Below are positions 36,550-44,768 of a stretch of 48,062 nt of DNA, in pieces. Source of the DNA: Pseudoxanthomonas suwonensis. GTDB lineage: Bacteria; Pseudomonadota; Gammaproteobacteria; Xanthomonadales; Xanthomonadaceae. Both the position numbers and the translations under genes were made by a program. Location: the NCBI GenBank assembly GCA_003240695.1, contig QFNC01000021.1:1-48062 (forward strand), given 5' to 3'. The first letter of the stretch is position 1; the number at the start of each line of letters is the position of its first letter. A model generated the notes under the pieces. It worked only from the letters and a program-made list of their open reading frames with translations, was not told the origin of the DNA and searched no databases.

Positions 36550-37458
36550 TCAGTCGTGGTAGCCCAACGTGCGCAACGCGGCTTCGTCGTTCGACCAGCC
36601 CTGACGCACGCGCACCCAGGTTTCAAGGAACACCTTGCGGTCGAACAGCGCCTGCATCTGCACCCGTGCCTTGCTGCCGATGGCGCGCAGGCGCTCGCCG
36701 CCCTTGCCGATCACGATCGCCTTCTGGCCATCGCGTTCCACCCAGATCACCGCACCGATGCGCAGCAGCGCGCCGTCTTCCACGAACTGCTCGATTTCCA
36801 CCGTGGTGGCATACGGCAGTTCGGCACCCAGCTGGCGCATCAGCTGCTCGCGCACCAATTCGCCGGCCAGGAAGCGCTGGCTCTTGTCGGTGATGTCGTC
36901 CTCGGCATACAGCGCCGGCTGCTGCGGCATCAGCGCCAGCAGGCTGCGCTGCAGTGCATCCAGACCGGTGCGTTTCAGCGCCGACACCGGATGCACGGCA
37001 GCGAAATCGCGCCCTTCGCTGACTTGCGCCAGGAACGGCAGCAGACTGCCCTTGTCGGAGATACGGTCCACCTGATTCACCGCCAGCACCACCGGCACGC
37101 CGCTGTCGCGCAGCGCCTGCAGGGCCAGGTCGTCCTCCGCTTCCCAGCGCATGGCCTGGATCACCAGCACGGCCGCATCCACGCCTTCCAGCGCGCCGCG
37201 CGCCGCCCGGTTCATCCAGCGGTGCATGGCACTGGCGTTGCGACCGCCCTGCTCGCGATGGATGCCGGGCGTGTCGACCAGCACCAGCTGGCCGTGTTCG
37301 GAGGTGGAGATGCCCAGCAGCCGGTGCCGGGTGGTCTGCGGCCGGTTGGAGGTGATGCTGATCTTCACCCCCACCAGCGCGTTGACCAACGTGGACTTGC
37401 CGACGTTCGGTCGGCCGATCACGGCCACATGGCCGGCGCGGAAATCAGGGGTCTTCAT
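36550..37458 (-). CDS. era: GTPase Era
   Basis: 302 residues. Era binds 16S rRNA and is needed for 30S ribosome maturation. G1 GRPNVGKST (15-23), G2 region RPQTTRHRLLGI, G3 DTPGIH. G4 reads NQVD instead of the usual NKxD. The C-terminal KH domain has IVIGKGGERLRAIGSKAR, which binds the 3' end of 16S rRNA. The start at 37458 gives the family N-terminus; the upstream extension is not conserved. It follows rnc closely, as in most proteobacteria. Confidence 0.95.
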   Translation of the reverse strand: MKTPDFRAGHVAVIGRPNVGKSTLVNALVGVKISITSNRPQTTRHRLLGISTSEHGQLVLVDTPGIHREQGGRNASAMHRWMNRAARGALEGVDAAVLVIQAMRWEAEDDLALQALRDSGVPVVLAVNQVDRISDKGSLLPFLAQVSEGRDFAAVHPVSALKRTGLDALQRSLLALMPQQPALYAEDDITDKSQRFLAGELVREQLMRQLGAELPYATTVEIEQFVEDGALLRIGAVIWVERDGQKAIVIGKGGERLRAIGSKARVQMQALFDRKVFLETWVRVRQGWSNDEAALRTLGYHD

Positions 37459-37493
37459 GCCTGCATTGTAGACAGGGAGGCGGCCGCGTCCCG

Positions 37494-38180
37494 TCATCCG
37501 GCACGACGCATGGACCTGGGCATGGTCGCCAGCTGCTCCAGCACGGCATCGGCGGCTGCCTGCTCGGCGGCGCGGCGCGAACTGCCCTCGCCTTCTCCAC
37601 GCAACTGCAGACTGTCCAGCTGGCATGCCGCCCTAAACGTGCGCGCATGTTCGTCACCGGATTCCCCCACCAGCGTGTAGGCCGGCAATGGCAGTTGCCG
37701 TCCCTGCAGCCATTCCTGCAGCCGGGTCTTGGGGTCCTTGCCCACCTTGTCCGGTGGCGGCAATGCCTCGATCGCGGCGCGGAACCACGGCAGCACCACC
37801 TGCCGGCACGTGTCGAAATCGCTGTCCAGGTAGATGGCGCCCACCAGGGATTCGACCACGTCAGCCAGGATGGAGTCGCGGCGGTGGCCACCGCTTTTCA
37901 GCTCGCCGGGCCCCAGGATCAGGCGCTGCCCCAGCTGCATGCCACGGGCGATGCCGGCCAGGGTGGATTCGCGCACCAGTTCCGCGCGCGCACGTGTCAA
38001 GGCGCCTTCGTCGGCGCGCGGCCAGCGCTCGTACAGGGCCTGGGCAATGATCAGGTTGACCAGGGCATCGCCCAGGAATTCCAGCCGCTCGTAGTGCGGC
38101 GTGCCGGCGCTGCGGTGCGTCAGCGCCTGCGTCAGCAGGCGTCCGTCGGCGAATCCGTAGGTGCCGATGGACGCAGCCAC
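37494..38180 (-). CDS. rnc: ribonuclease III
   Basis: 228 residues. The endonuclease domain has ERLEFLGDALV (31-41) with the catalytic acidic residues, RAELVRESTLA and ADVVESLVGAIYLD. A dsRNA-binding domain (about 150-220, PKTRLQEWLQGR ... RRAAEQAAADAVLEQL) follows. It processes rRNA precursors and other double-stranded RNA. The start is GTG 38180, one base after the DUF4845 stop; an ATG at 38182 is in a different frame. Confidence 0.95.
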   Translation of the reverse strand: MAASIGTYGFADGRLLTQALTHRSAGTPHYERLEFLGDALVNLIIAQALYERWPRADEGALTRARAELVRESTLAGIARGMQLGQRLILGPGELKSGGHRRDSILADVVESLVGAIYLDSDFDTCRQVVLPWFRAAIEALPPPDKVGKDPKTRLQEWLQGRQLPLPAYTLVGESGDEHARTFRAACQLDSLQLRGEGEGSSRRAAEQAAADAVLEQLATMPRSMRRAG

Positions 38181-38181
38181 A

Positions 38182-38562
38182 TCACTCGATCCCGACGCCG
38201 CCCTTCACCGTTTCGGCGGCTTCGAACTTGCCCACGATGTCCAGGTTGGCGATCAGCGGACGGCGCACTTCGTACTTCACCACCAGCTGTGCGCCCTGGC
38301 CGGTGCGCTGCACGCGCACGTCGGTCGGCTTCACGTTGTCGCTGTAGTCCACCGACAGCCGCTTCAGGAAGGCGTCGCGCAGCGCCTTGGGGTTGCTGGC
38401 GCTCTGGCCCGAATCATTGGCGGTGGCGGCCAGCGCCTTCTTCACCGCGAAGAATTCGATGTACATCGGCACCACCTTCATCCCGCAATAGATGAAAACG
38501 CCGGCCACGGCCAGCCCGATGATGAAACCGAGCAGCGTCATGCCCTGTTGCGTGCGTTTCAT
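38182..38562 (-). CDS. DUF4845 membrane protein between lepB and rnc
   Basis: 126 residues. One N-terminal membrane helix (MTLLGFIIGLAVAGVFIYCG) carries a pilin-like start (QQGMTLLGF) but no clear prepilin cleavage glycine/glutamate context. A conserved periplasmic domain (VVPMYIEFFAVKKAL, FLKRLSVDY, VKYEVRRPLIANLDIVGKF) follows. This gene is a constant neighbour of lepB and rnc in Xanthomonas and Pseudomonas relatives, with no known function. Confidence 0.9.
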   Translation of the reverse strand: MKRTQQGMTLLGFIIGLAVAGVFIYCGMKVVPMYIEFFAVKKALAATANDSGQSASNPKALRDAFLKRLSVDYSDNVKPTDVRVQRTGQGAQLVVKYEVRRPLIANLDIVGKFEAAETVKGGVGIE

Positions 38563-38606
38563 GGCGGCGATCTCCCCGATCGGCTGTTGTGAAGTTTGGC
38601 GAGAGA

Positions 38607-39404
38607 TTACCTGATTCGGGTGCCGATGCGCGAGGTATCCACGCCGCGGTCCCAGTTCATCCACACCAGGAAGGCCTTGCCGCGCAGGCTGGTTTCCGGC
38701 AGGAAGTGCATGTCGCTGGGCCAGAAGCGGCTGTCCTCGCTGTTGTCGCGGTTGTCGCCCATCACGAAATAATGGCCCTGCGGCACCACCCATTCGCCCT
38801 CACCCTGCAGGATCAGCGGCATGTTGGCGTTTTCCAGCACCTGGTGGGAACGGCCGGGCATCTGTTCCAGCAGCACCGGGATGCCGGTCATGTCGGCGCC
38901 GCGGCCCTTGCCTTCGTAGGGACCCAGCGGCTGGTACTGCAGCGGCTGGCCATTGATGATCACGGTGTTGTCGTGGTACGCGATGGTGTCGCCGGGCAGG
39001 CCGATCACCCGCTTGATCCAGTCCTGTTCGGGATGGTGTGGCGGACGGAACACCACCACGTCGCCGCGCTCGGGCTGGCCGATGGCGATCACCTTGCGGT
39101 TGGTCACCGGCAGGCGGATGCCATACGCGTACTTGTTGACCAGGATGAAGTCGCCGATCAGCAGGGTCGGCATCATCGAGCTGGACGGAATGCGGAACGG
39201 CTCGGCCACGAAACTGCGTAGCACCAGCACCACCGCCAGCACCGGGAAGAAGGCGCGGGCGTAGTCCACCACCAACGGCTCGCGCTCCTCCAGCAGACCG
39301 CTGCGCTGCTGCCGCCACTTGCGCCAGAAAAGTTTGTCGATCAGCCAGATGGCGCCGCTGAGCAGCGTAAGGGTGACCAGCCCGACTTCGAACCAGCGCA
39401 TCAT
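38607..39404 (-). CDS. lepB: signal peptidase I
   Basis: 265 residues. Two N-terminal membrane segments are followed by the periplasmic catalytic domain with nucleophile Ser76 in SSSMMPTL and general base Lys131 in KRVIGLPGD, then GHYFVMGDNRDNSEDSRFW. It cleaves signal peptides of exported proteins. It lies 55 bases downstream of lepA. Confidence 0.97.
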   Translation of the reverse strand: MMRWFEVGLVTLTLLSGAIWLIDKLFWRKWRQQRSGLLEEREPLVVDYARAFFPVLAVVLVLRSFVAEPFRIPSSSMMPTLLIGDFILVNKYAYGIRLPVTNRKVIAIGQPERGDVVVFRPPHHPEQDWIKRVIGLPGDTIAYHDNTVIINGQPLQYQPLGPYEGKGRGADMTGIPVLLEQMPGRSHQVLENANMPLILQGEGEWVVPQGHYFVMGDNRDNSEDSRFWPSDMHFLPETSLRGKAFLVWMNWDRGVDTSRIGTRIR

Positions 39405-39459
39405 TCGGTTTCCTTGCGGTTGGGGGACATCGATCGATTCCGGACAGCGCGCGCGCGGG

Positions 39460-41274
39460 TCACTTGCTGTCTACCTGCAGCACGGCCAGGAAGGCCTCCT
39501 GCGGGATTTCCACCCGGCCGACCTGCTTCATGCGCTTCTTGCCTTCCTTCTGCTTTTCCAGCAGCTTCTTCTTGCGGGTGGCGTCGCCGCCGTAGCACTT
39601 GGCCAGCACGTTCTTGCGCAACGCCTTCACCGTGGTGCGGGCGATGATCTGGCTGCCGATCGCCGCTTGGATGGCGACATCGAACATCTGCCGCGGAATC
39701 AGATCCTTCATCTTCTCGGTCAATTCGCGACCACGGCGATCCGCGTGCTGGCGATGGCAGATGATGGAGAGCGCATCCACCTTGTCGCCGTTGATCAGCG
39801 TGTCCACGCGGACGAACGGGCCGGCATCGAAACGCAGGAAGTGGTAATCCAGCGAGGCGTAGCCGCGGCTCACCGATTTCAGCTTGTCGAAGAAATCCAG
39901 CACCACCTCGGCCATCGGCAGTTCGTAGCTGATCTGAACCTGGCTGCCGAGGTAGGTCATTCCGATCTGGCTGCCGCGCTTTTCCTCGCACAACTTGATG
40001 ACGTTGCCCACGTAGTCCGGCGGGGTCAGGATGTTGGCGCGGATGATCGGCTCGCGGACCTCGTCGATCTGGTTGGTCGGCGGCAGCCGCGCGGGATTGT
40101 CCAGCGGCATCACTTCGCCGTCGGTCTTCAGCACTTCGTACACCACCGTCGGCGCGGTGGTGATCAGGTTGATGTCGTATTCGCGCTCCAACCGTTCCTG
40201 CACGATTTCCATGTGCAGCATGCCCAGAAACCCGCAGCGGAAACCGAAACCCATCGCCTCCGAGCTTTCCGGCTCGAAGCGCAGCGCGGCATCGTTCAGG
40301 CGCAGTTTTTCCAGTGCCTCGCGCAGGTCCGGATAGTCCTCGGCATCCACCGGAAACAGCCCGGCAAACACCCGCGGCTGCATTTCCTGGAAACCGGGCA
40401 GCGGCTTGTGAGCCGGATCGTTCGCCAAAGTCAGCGTGTCGCCCACCGGCGCGCCGTGCACGTCCTTGATCGAGGCGGTGATCCATCCCACTTCGCCGGC
40501 AGACAGCTGCTTCAGCACCTTGCGCTTGGGCGTGAACACGCCGACCGCATCGACCTGGTGGGTGCGTCCGGTGCTCATCACCAGCATCTTGTCGCCGGGC
40601 TTCAACTCGCCCTGCATCACCCGCACCAGCGACACCACGCCCAGGTAGTTGTCGAACCATGAGTCGATGATCAGCGCCTGCAGCTTGTCGGTGTCGCGCG
40701 GTTGCGGCGGCGGAATGCGATGCACGATCGCTTCCAGCACGTCGCGCACGTTCAACCCGGTCTTGGCGCTGATGGCCACCGCGTCCTCGGCATCGATGCC
40801 GATCACCGCTTCGATCTCCTTCTTCACCCGCTCGGTGTCGGCGGTGGGCAGGTCGATCTTGTTGAGGATCGGCACCACTTCCAGCCCCTGTTCCACCGCG
40901 GTGTAGCAATTGGCCACCGACTGCGCTTCCACACCCTGTGCCGCGTCCACCACCAGCAGGGCCCCCTCGCATGCGGCCAGCGAGCGGCTGACCTCGTAGC
41001 TGAAGTCGACGTGGCCGGGGGTGTCGATGAAGTTCAGGTGGTAGGTGATGCCGTCCTGCGCGGTGTACGGCAGCGACACCGACTGCGCCTTGATGGTGAT
41101 GCCGCGTTCGCGCTCGATCGGGTTGGAGTCGAGCACCTGTGCTTCCATCTCGCGGTCCTGCAGTCCGCCGCAGATCTGGATGATGCGGTCGGCCAGCGTC
41201 GACTTGCCATGATCGACATGGGCGATGATGGAGAAATTGCGGATGGTCCGCATGGCGTCGGAGGAAGCAGGCAT
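39460..41274 (-). CDS. lepA: elongation factor 4 (LepA)
   Basis: 604 residues from MPASSDAMRTIRNF. This ribosome-associated translational GTPase has P-loop AHVDHGKST, G3 DTPGHVDF, G4 NKID, the EF-G-like domains, and the LepA-specific C-terminus (KRMKQVGRVEIPQEAFLAVL). A second ATG at 41253 starts exactly at MRTIRNF and is also plausible; neither has a clear Shine-Dalgarno. Minus-strand GATAAT at 41329-41324 is a good -10 about 50 bases upstream, with no convincing -35. Confidence 0.96.
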   Translation of the reverse strand: MPASSDAMRTIRNFSIIAHVDHGKSTLADRIIQICGGLQDREMEAQVLDSNPIERERGITIKAQSVSLPYTAQDGITYHLNFIDTPGHVDFSYEVSRSLAACEGALLVVDAAQGVEAQSVANCYTAVEQGLEVVPILNKIDLPTADTERVKKEIEAVIGIDAEDAVAISAKTGLNVRDVLEAIVHRIPPPQPRDTDKLQALIIDSWFDNYLGVVSLVRVMQGELKPGDKMLVMSTGRTHQVDAVGVFTPKRKVLKQLSAGEVGWITASIKDVHGAPVGDTLTLANDPAHKPLPGFQEMQPRVFAGLFPVDAEDYPDLREALEKLRLNDAALRFEPESSEAMGFGFRCGFLGMLHMEIVQERLEREYDINLITTAPTVVYEVLKTDGEVMPLDNPARLPPTNQIDEVREPIIRANILTPPDYVGNVIKLCEEKRGSQIGMTYLGSQVQISYELPMAEVVLDFFDKLKSVSRGYASLDYHFLRFDAGPFVRVDTLINGDKVDALSIICHRQHADRRGRELTEKMKDLIPRQMFDVAIQAAIGSQIIARTTVKALRKNVLAKCYGGDATRKKKLLEKQKEGKKRMKQVGRVEIPQEAFLAVLQVDSK

Positions 41275-41386
41275 CGGCGTCGGCATGGGCCGGCGACGGC
41301 CACGGAAAAGCGTTCGGGGCGCGATTATCGCATGCCGACGCGACCCGCGGCAGGCGCCCGGACCGCATCGCGTGCCGCGCCGGCAG

Positions 41387-42907
41387 TCACTGCTCGCCCG
41401 GACGCGGGGTGATGGCCACGAACCGGGTGTCGCCGCCACGATTGACCAGCAGCATCACGGTCTGGCCGCTGCGCACCGAGGCCACGGCGCGATCGAAAGC
41501 CGCGGCATTGCCCACGCGGCTGCTGCCGACCTGCAGCACCACGTCGCCCGGCTGGATGCCGGCCTCGCGTGCGGCCATGCCCTGCACCTGCGCGATGCGC
41601 ACGCCTTCGTCGTCGGCTAGATCCAGCTGACGGCGCTCGTTCGCGGACAGATCCCGTGATAGCAGTCCCAGCGCGTTGGCCGTGGCGTTGGACCGCGCAG
41701 GCGCGCTGCTGCGCGGATCGGTCGCGCCGCCGGCTGTCGCCTGGCGGGTGTCCAGCTCGGTCAACGTGGTGGTGACGGTGCGGCTGCGGCCATCGCGCAT
41801 CACTTCCAGCCGCACCCTGGTGCCGGGTGCCATGGCGCCGATCAGTGGCGGCACTTCGCTGGATTCGCCGATGCTGCGGCCATCCACGGCGCGGATCACG
41901 TCGCCCGGCTGCAAGCCGGCCTTCTCGCCCGGACTGCCGGGCTGCACGCCGCTGACCAGCGCGCCACGGGCATCCGGCAGACCGAAACTGCGTGCCGCGT
42001 CGGTGCTGAGCGGCTGCAGGGTGACCCCCAGCATGCCGCGGCTGACCCGTCCGCTGCGCTTGAGCTGATTCACCACGTTCATGGCGGTATCGATGGGAAT
42101 GGCGAAGCTGACACCCATGTAGCCGCCGGAATTGCTGAAGATCTGCGAATTGATGCCGACCGCCTGACCGCGCGTGTCCAGCAGCGGGCCGCCGGAGTTG
42201 CCGCGGTTGATGGCCACGTCGGTCTGGATGAACGGCACATACTGCTGCCCTGCGTAGGGATTGCTGCGGCCCACCGCGCTGACGATGCCGGCAGTCACGG
42301 AATGCTCGAACCCGAACGGCGAGCCGATCGCCACCACCCACTGCCCGGGCTTGAGTGTTTCGGAATTGCCCACGCGCAGACTGGGCAGGCCATTGGCCTG
42401 GACCTTCAGCAGGGCCACGTCCGATTGCGCATCGCTGCCGACCACCTTGGCGGTGAATTCGCGCCGGTCGGACAGCTTCACCCGCACCGCGTCGGCGCCA
42501 TCCACCACGTGGTGATTGGTCAGCACGTAGCCATCGGCTGAAATGATGAAGCCGCTGCCCATGCCGATGCCACGCCGGCCGCCGCCGTGGTGCGGGTCGT
42601 TGGGCATGTCCGGAAACTGGGAATCCGGACCGAAGAAGCGCCGGAAGATCTCCGGAATCTCGCCCTGTCCGGGCTGCGCGCCGCGCGTGGCAGCGGCGCT
42701 GCGGCCGCCATGTTCGGCCTCGATGCTGACCACTGCCGGCCCGACTTCATCCACCAGCCGGGTGAAATCGGGCAGCCCGGCCACCAATTGCGGCGCCGGT
42801 GCGGACGTGGGAGGCACCTGCTGTGCCGAGGCCACTTCGGCAACCACGCCCGTGGTGACGGCAGCGGTCAAGCCGACCAGGGCAAGAGAACGCAAGACAG
42901 CAGTCAT
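41387..42907 (-). CDS. mucD: periplasmic serine protease MucD (DegP/DegQ family)
   Basis: 506 residues. A Sec signal peptide (TAAVTTGVVAEVASAQQ) precedes a trypsin-like domain with catalytic His133, Asp163 and Ser238 (GNSGGPL), then two PDZ domains. It degrades misfolded envelope proteins and, in Pseudomonas, restrains AlgU signalling. It lies just after rpoE-rseA, matching the algU-mucA-mucD arrangement. GAGGAG precedes the ATG. Confidence 0.95.
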   Translation of the reverse strand: MTAVLRSLALVGLTAAVTTGVVAEVASAQQVPPTSAPAPQLVAGLPDFTRLVDEVGPAVVSIEAEHGGRSAAATRGAQPGQGEIPEIFRRFFGPDSQFPDMPNDPHHGGGRRGIGMGSGFIISADGYVLTNHHVVDGADAVRVKLSDRREFTAKVVGSDAQSDVALLKVQANGLPSLRVGNSETLKPGQWVVAIGSPFGFEHSVTAGIVSAVGRSNPYAGQQYVPFIQTDVAINRGNSGGPLLDTRGQAVGINSQIFSNSGGYMGVSFAIPIDTAMNVVNQLKRSGRVSRGMLGVTLQPLSTDAARSFGLPDARGALVSGVQPGSPGEKAGLQPGDVIRAVDGRSIGESSEVPPLIGAMAPGTRVRLEVMRDGRSRTVTTTLTELDTRQATAGGATDPRSSAPARSNATANALGLLSRDLSANERRQLDLADDEGVRIAQVQGMAAREAGIQPGDVVLQVGSSRVGNAAAFDRAVASVRSGQTVMLLVNRGGDTRFVAITPRPGEQ

Positions 42908-42996
42908 GAATCACTCCTCGAAAAAAGGACAGCGTGGATCAAGCGACCGATGCGCGCATCGGTGAATCGGATCGCTCGGCAGGATCTGCACAACCA

Positions 42997-43932
42997 TCAG
43001 GGCTGCGGCGACTCACTCACTGCCGGCTGGTCGGCGTTGCGATCGGGCAAGGCCTGCGGCTGGAACGGCGCGAAATCGGCAGCGGGCGCGGCCTGTTGGC
43101 CGTAATCGGCCAGGATGCGCGCGCCACCCATCCCCGCCAGCAACGGTTTGGGCCAGGGGCGCGACGATGCGGGCGCCGGCAACTGCGGTTGCGGCATCGA
43201 CGTGGACGCTTCGGACTGCGCGACGGCCACTGCAGGCTCGGGTCGGATGGCGGTCGCCACGGCAACATCCGCAGCAGGCCCCGGACGGGAGACGGGCGGA
43301 TTGCCGGCGCTGCGACGTCGCTGGGTTCGACTACGCGCGCCCTGCGCTGCCGCCAGCGAGGCCACCGCTGCGGTCGCCGACGTGGCGGACGGCGAGGGCG
43401 TGGCGGACACCGCCGCAGGCACAGCGGTCGCAGGAGCCGCAATCGGCTCCGCAGCCGCATCGGCAACCACCTGCACTGCCGCAGGCGCAGGCACGGCCGC
43501 CGACGGCAACGCCTCCTGGGCGCCGCCGGACTGGCGACCCACGAAAAACGCCACCAGCGCCACCGATGCCGCCAGCGCAGCGGTGCCGCCCCAGCGCATG
43601 CGCCCATGGCCCGGTGCAGCGATCGCATGTTGATGGTTCGACACGACGGCTGCCGCATCCTGGTCGGCGATGGCAGCGGCCACGCGTTCGGCGAAACCGG
43701 CCGGCAACAGCGCATGCGCGTGGCCGCGCAGGGTGTCGCCGTAGATCTGCCAGCGTTCCCAGCACTGACCCAGCTCGGCATCGTGCTGCAGGCGCCGCAG
43801 CAGGAAGCGTTCCTGATCGGCGGCCAGGCAGCCATCCATCAACGCCGACAGCTGCTGCCGGCACTGCAGATCGCGCTTGTCCGGTGGCTGGCCGAACATC
43901 GGGTCGAGGGCAGAGTCGTGTGCGGATGTCAT
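42997..43932 (-). CDS. anti-sigma-E factor (RseA/MucA-like)
   Basis: 311 residues. The N-terminal sigma-binding domain (CRQQLSALMDGCLAADQERFLLRRL...CWERWQIYGDTLRG) matches the RseA N-terminal fold. One membrane helix (about 115-132) follows, then a very Ala/Pro-rich periplasmic region. It holds RpoE inactive until proteolysis. Its ATG overlaps the rpoE stop (ATGA at 43929-43932). The periplasmic part is longer and more Ala/Pro-rich than in E. coli RseA (216 residues). Confidence 0.9.
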   Translation of the reverse strand: MTSAHDSALDPMFGQPPDKRDLQCRQQLSALMDGCLAADQERFLLRRLQHDAELGQCWERWQIYGDTLRGHAHALLPAGFAERVAAAIADQDAAAVVSNHQHAIAAPGHGRMRWGGTAALAASVALVAFFVGRQSGGAQEALPSAAVPAPAAVQVVADAAAEPIAAPATAVPAAVSATPSPSATSATAAVASLAAAQGARSRTQRRRSAGNPPVSRPGPAADVAVATAIRPEPAVAVAQSEASTSMPQPQLPAPASSRPWPKPLLAGMGGARILADYGQQAAPAADFAPFQPQALPDRNADQPAVSESPQP

Positions 43933-44564
43933 CGGATGGCTCGTTCGGCTTGTTTCGGGTTGTCCAGCAGGGGGCGCAGCTGCGCATCGATGGCTTCGCG
44001 GGCGCGGAAGATGCGCGAACGCACCGTTCCGATCGGACAATCCATGCGCTGCGCGATCTCCTCGTAACTCAGCCCGTCAACCTCGCGCAGGGTGATCGCC
44101 ATGCGCAGTTCCTCCGGCAATGCATCGACCGCGCGCATCACCGTGAGTTCCATTTCCTGCCGCATCAGTTCGCGTTCGGGCGTGTCGGTGTCGCGCAGAC
44201 GTGCGCCGCCGTCGTACAGCTCGGCATCGCCGATCTCGATGTCGTCGGTGGGTGGCCGGCGATTGTGCGCAGCCAGGTGGTTCTTGGCGGTGTTCACCGC
44301 GATGCGGTGCAGCCAGGTGTAGAACTGCGCATCGCCACGGAAGTTGCCGATGGCCCGGTAGGCGCGGATGAAGGTGTCCTGGGCCACGTCCTGGCATTCG
44401 CTCCAGTCGCGGATGTAGCGGCCGATGAGAGCGGCGATGCGGTGCTGGTACTTGCGCACCAGAAGGTCGAAGGCGGCCATGTCGCCGCGTTGCACGCGCT
44501 GAACGAGTTCCTGATCCACCTGTTGCTGACTTGTCTGTTGATGGGTTGGTGAGGATGCGGTCAT
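43929..44564 (-). CDS. rpoE: RNA polymerase sigma factor RpoE (AlgU-type)
   Basis: 211 residues. Sigma-2 (DMAAFDLLVRKYQHRIAALIGRYIRDWSECQDVAQDTFIRAYRAI, YTWLHRIAVNTAKNHL) and sigma-4 (LPEELRMAITLREVDGLSYEEIAQRMDCPIGTVRSRIFRAREAI) are typical of envelope-stress ECF factors. The start MTASSP at 44564 was chosen over 44609 because the upstream extension is not conserved. An ECF-type promoter lies at 44597-44623. Confidence 0.96.
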   Translation of the reverse strand: MTASSPTHQQTSQQQVDQELVQRVQRGDMAAFDLLVRKYQHRIAALIGRYIRDWSECQDVAQDTFIRAYRAIGNFRGDAQFYTWLHRIAVNTAKNHLAAHNRRPPTDDIEIGDAELYDGGARLRDTDTPERELMRQEMELTVMRAVDALPEELRMAITLREVDGLSYEEIAQRMDCPIGTVRSRIFRAREAIDAQLRPLLDNPKQAERAIR

Positions 44565-44596
44565 GGAGGCGGTCCGGTGGCGCATCGGTTGTGCAG

Positions 44597-44623
44597 ATGG
44601 ACAGCGCAACCGGCAAAAAGTTC
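44597..44623 (-). promoter_or_regulatory. sigma-E-type autoregulatory promoter of rpoE
   Basis: On the minus strand GAACTT (44623-44618) and GTCCAT (44602-44597) are 15 bases apart, matching the ECF pattern GAAC...GTC. Transcription from near 44590 would give a leader of about 26 bases. RpoE autoregulation is established in relatives. Confidence 0.7.
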
Positions 44624-44768
44624 AGGTTCGTCGCTTCGATGTGGGCGGCGCTGCCGCAACGCAAGCGACGCGCGCGCACGATCCGGCCGCCGGGTCGGGC
44701 CAATGCTCTAGCTTCCTGCAGCGACAATGCGATGATAGCCACCATATCGCTGAACAGAACGACGCCCG

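Noticed and set aside
39401..41368. A 655-codon frame antisense-parallel to lepA
   Set aside because: Same strand as lepA but shifted; lacks GTPase motifs, whereas the lepA frame has all of them.
44729..44750. Imperfect inverted repeat GCGAT...ATCGC before the beta-oxidation gene
   Set aside because: Only five paired bases with a 12-base centre; too weak to call a FadR- or PsrA-type operator.
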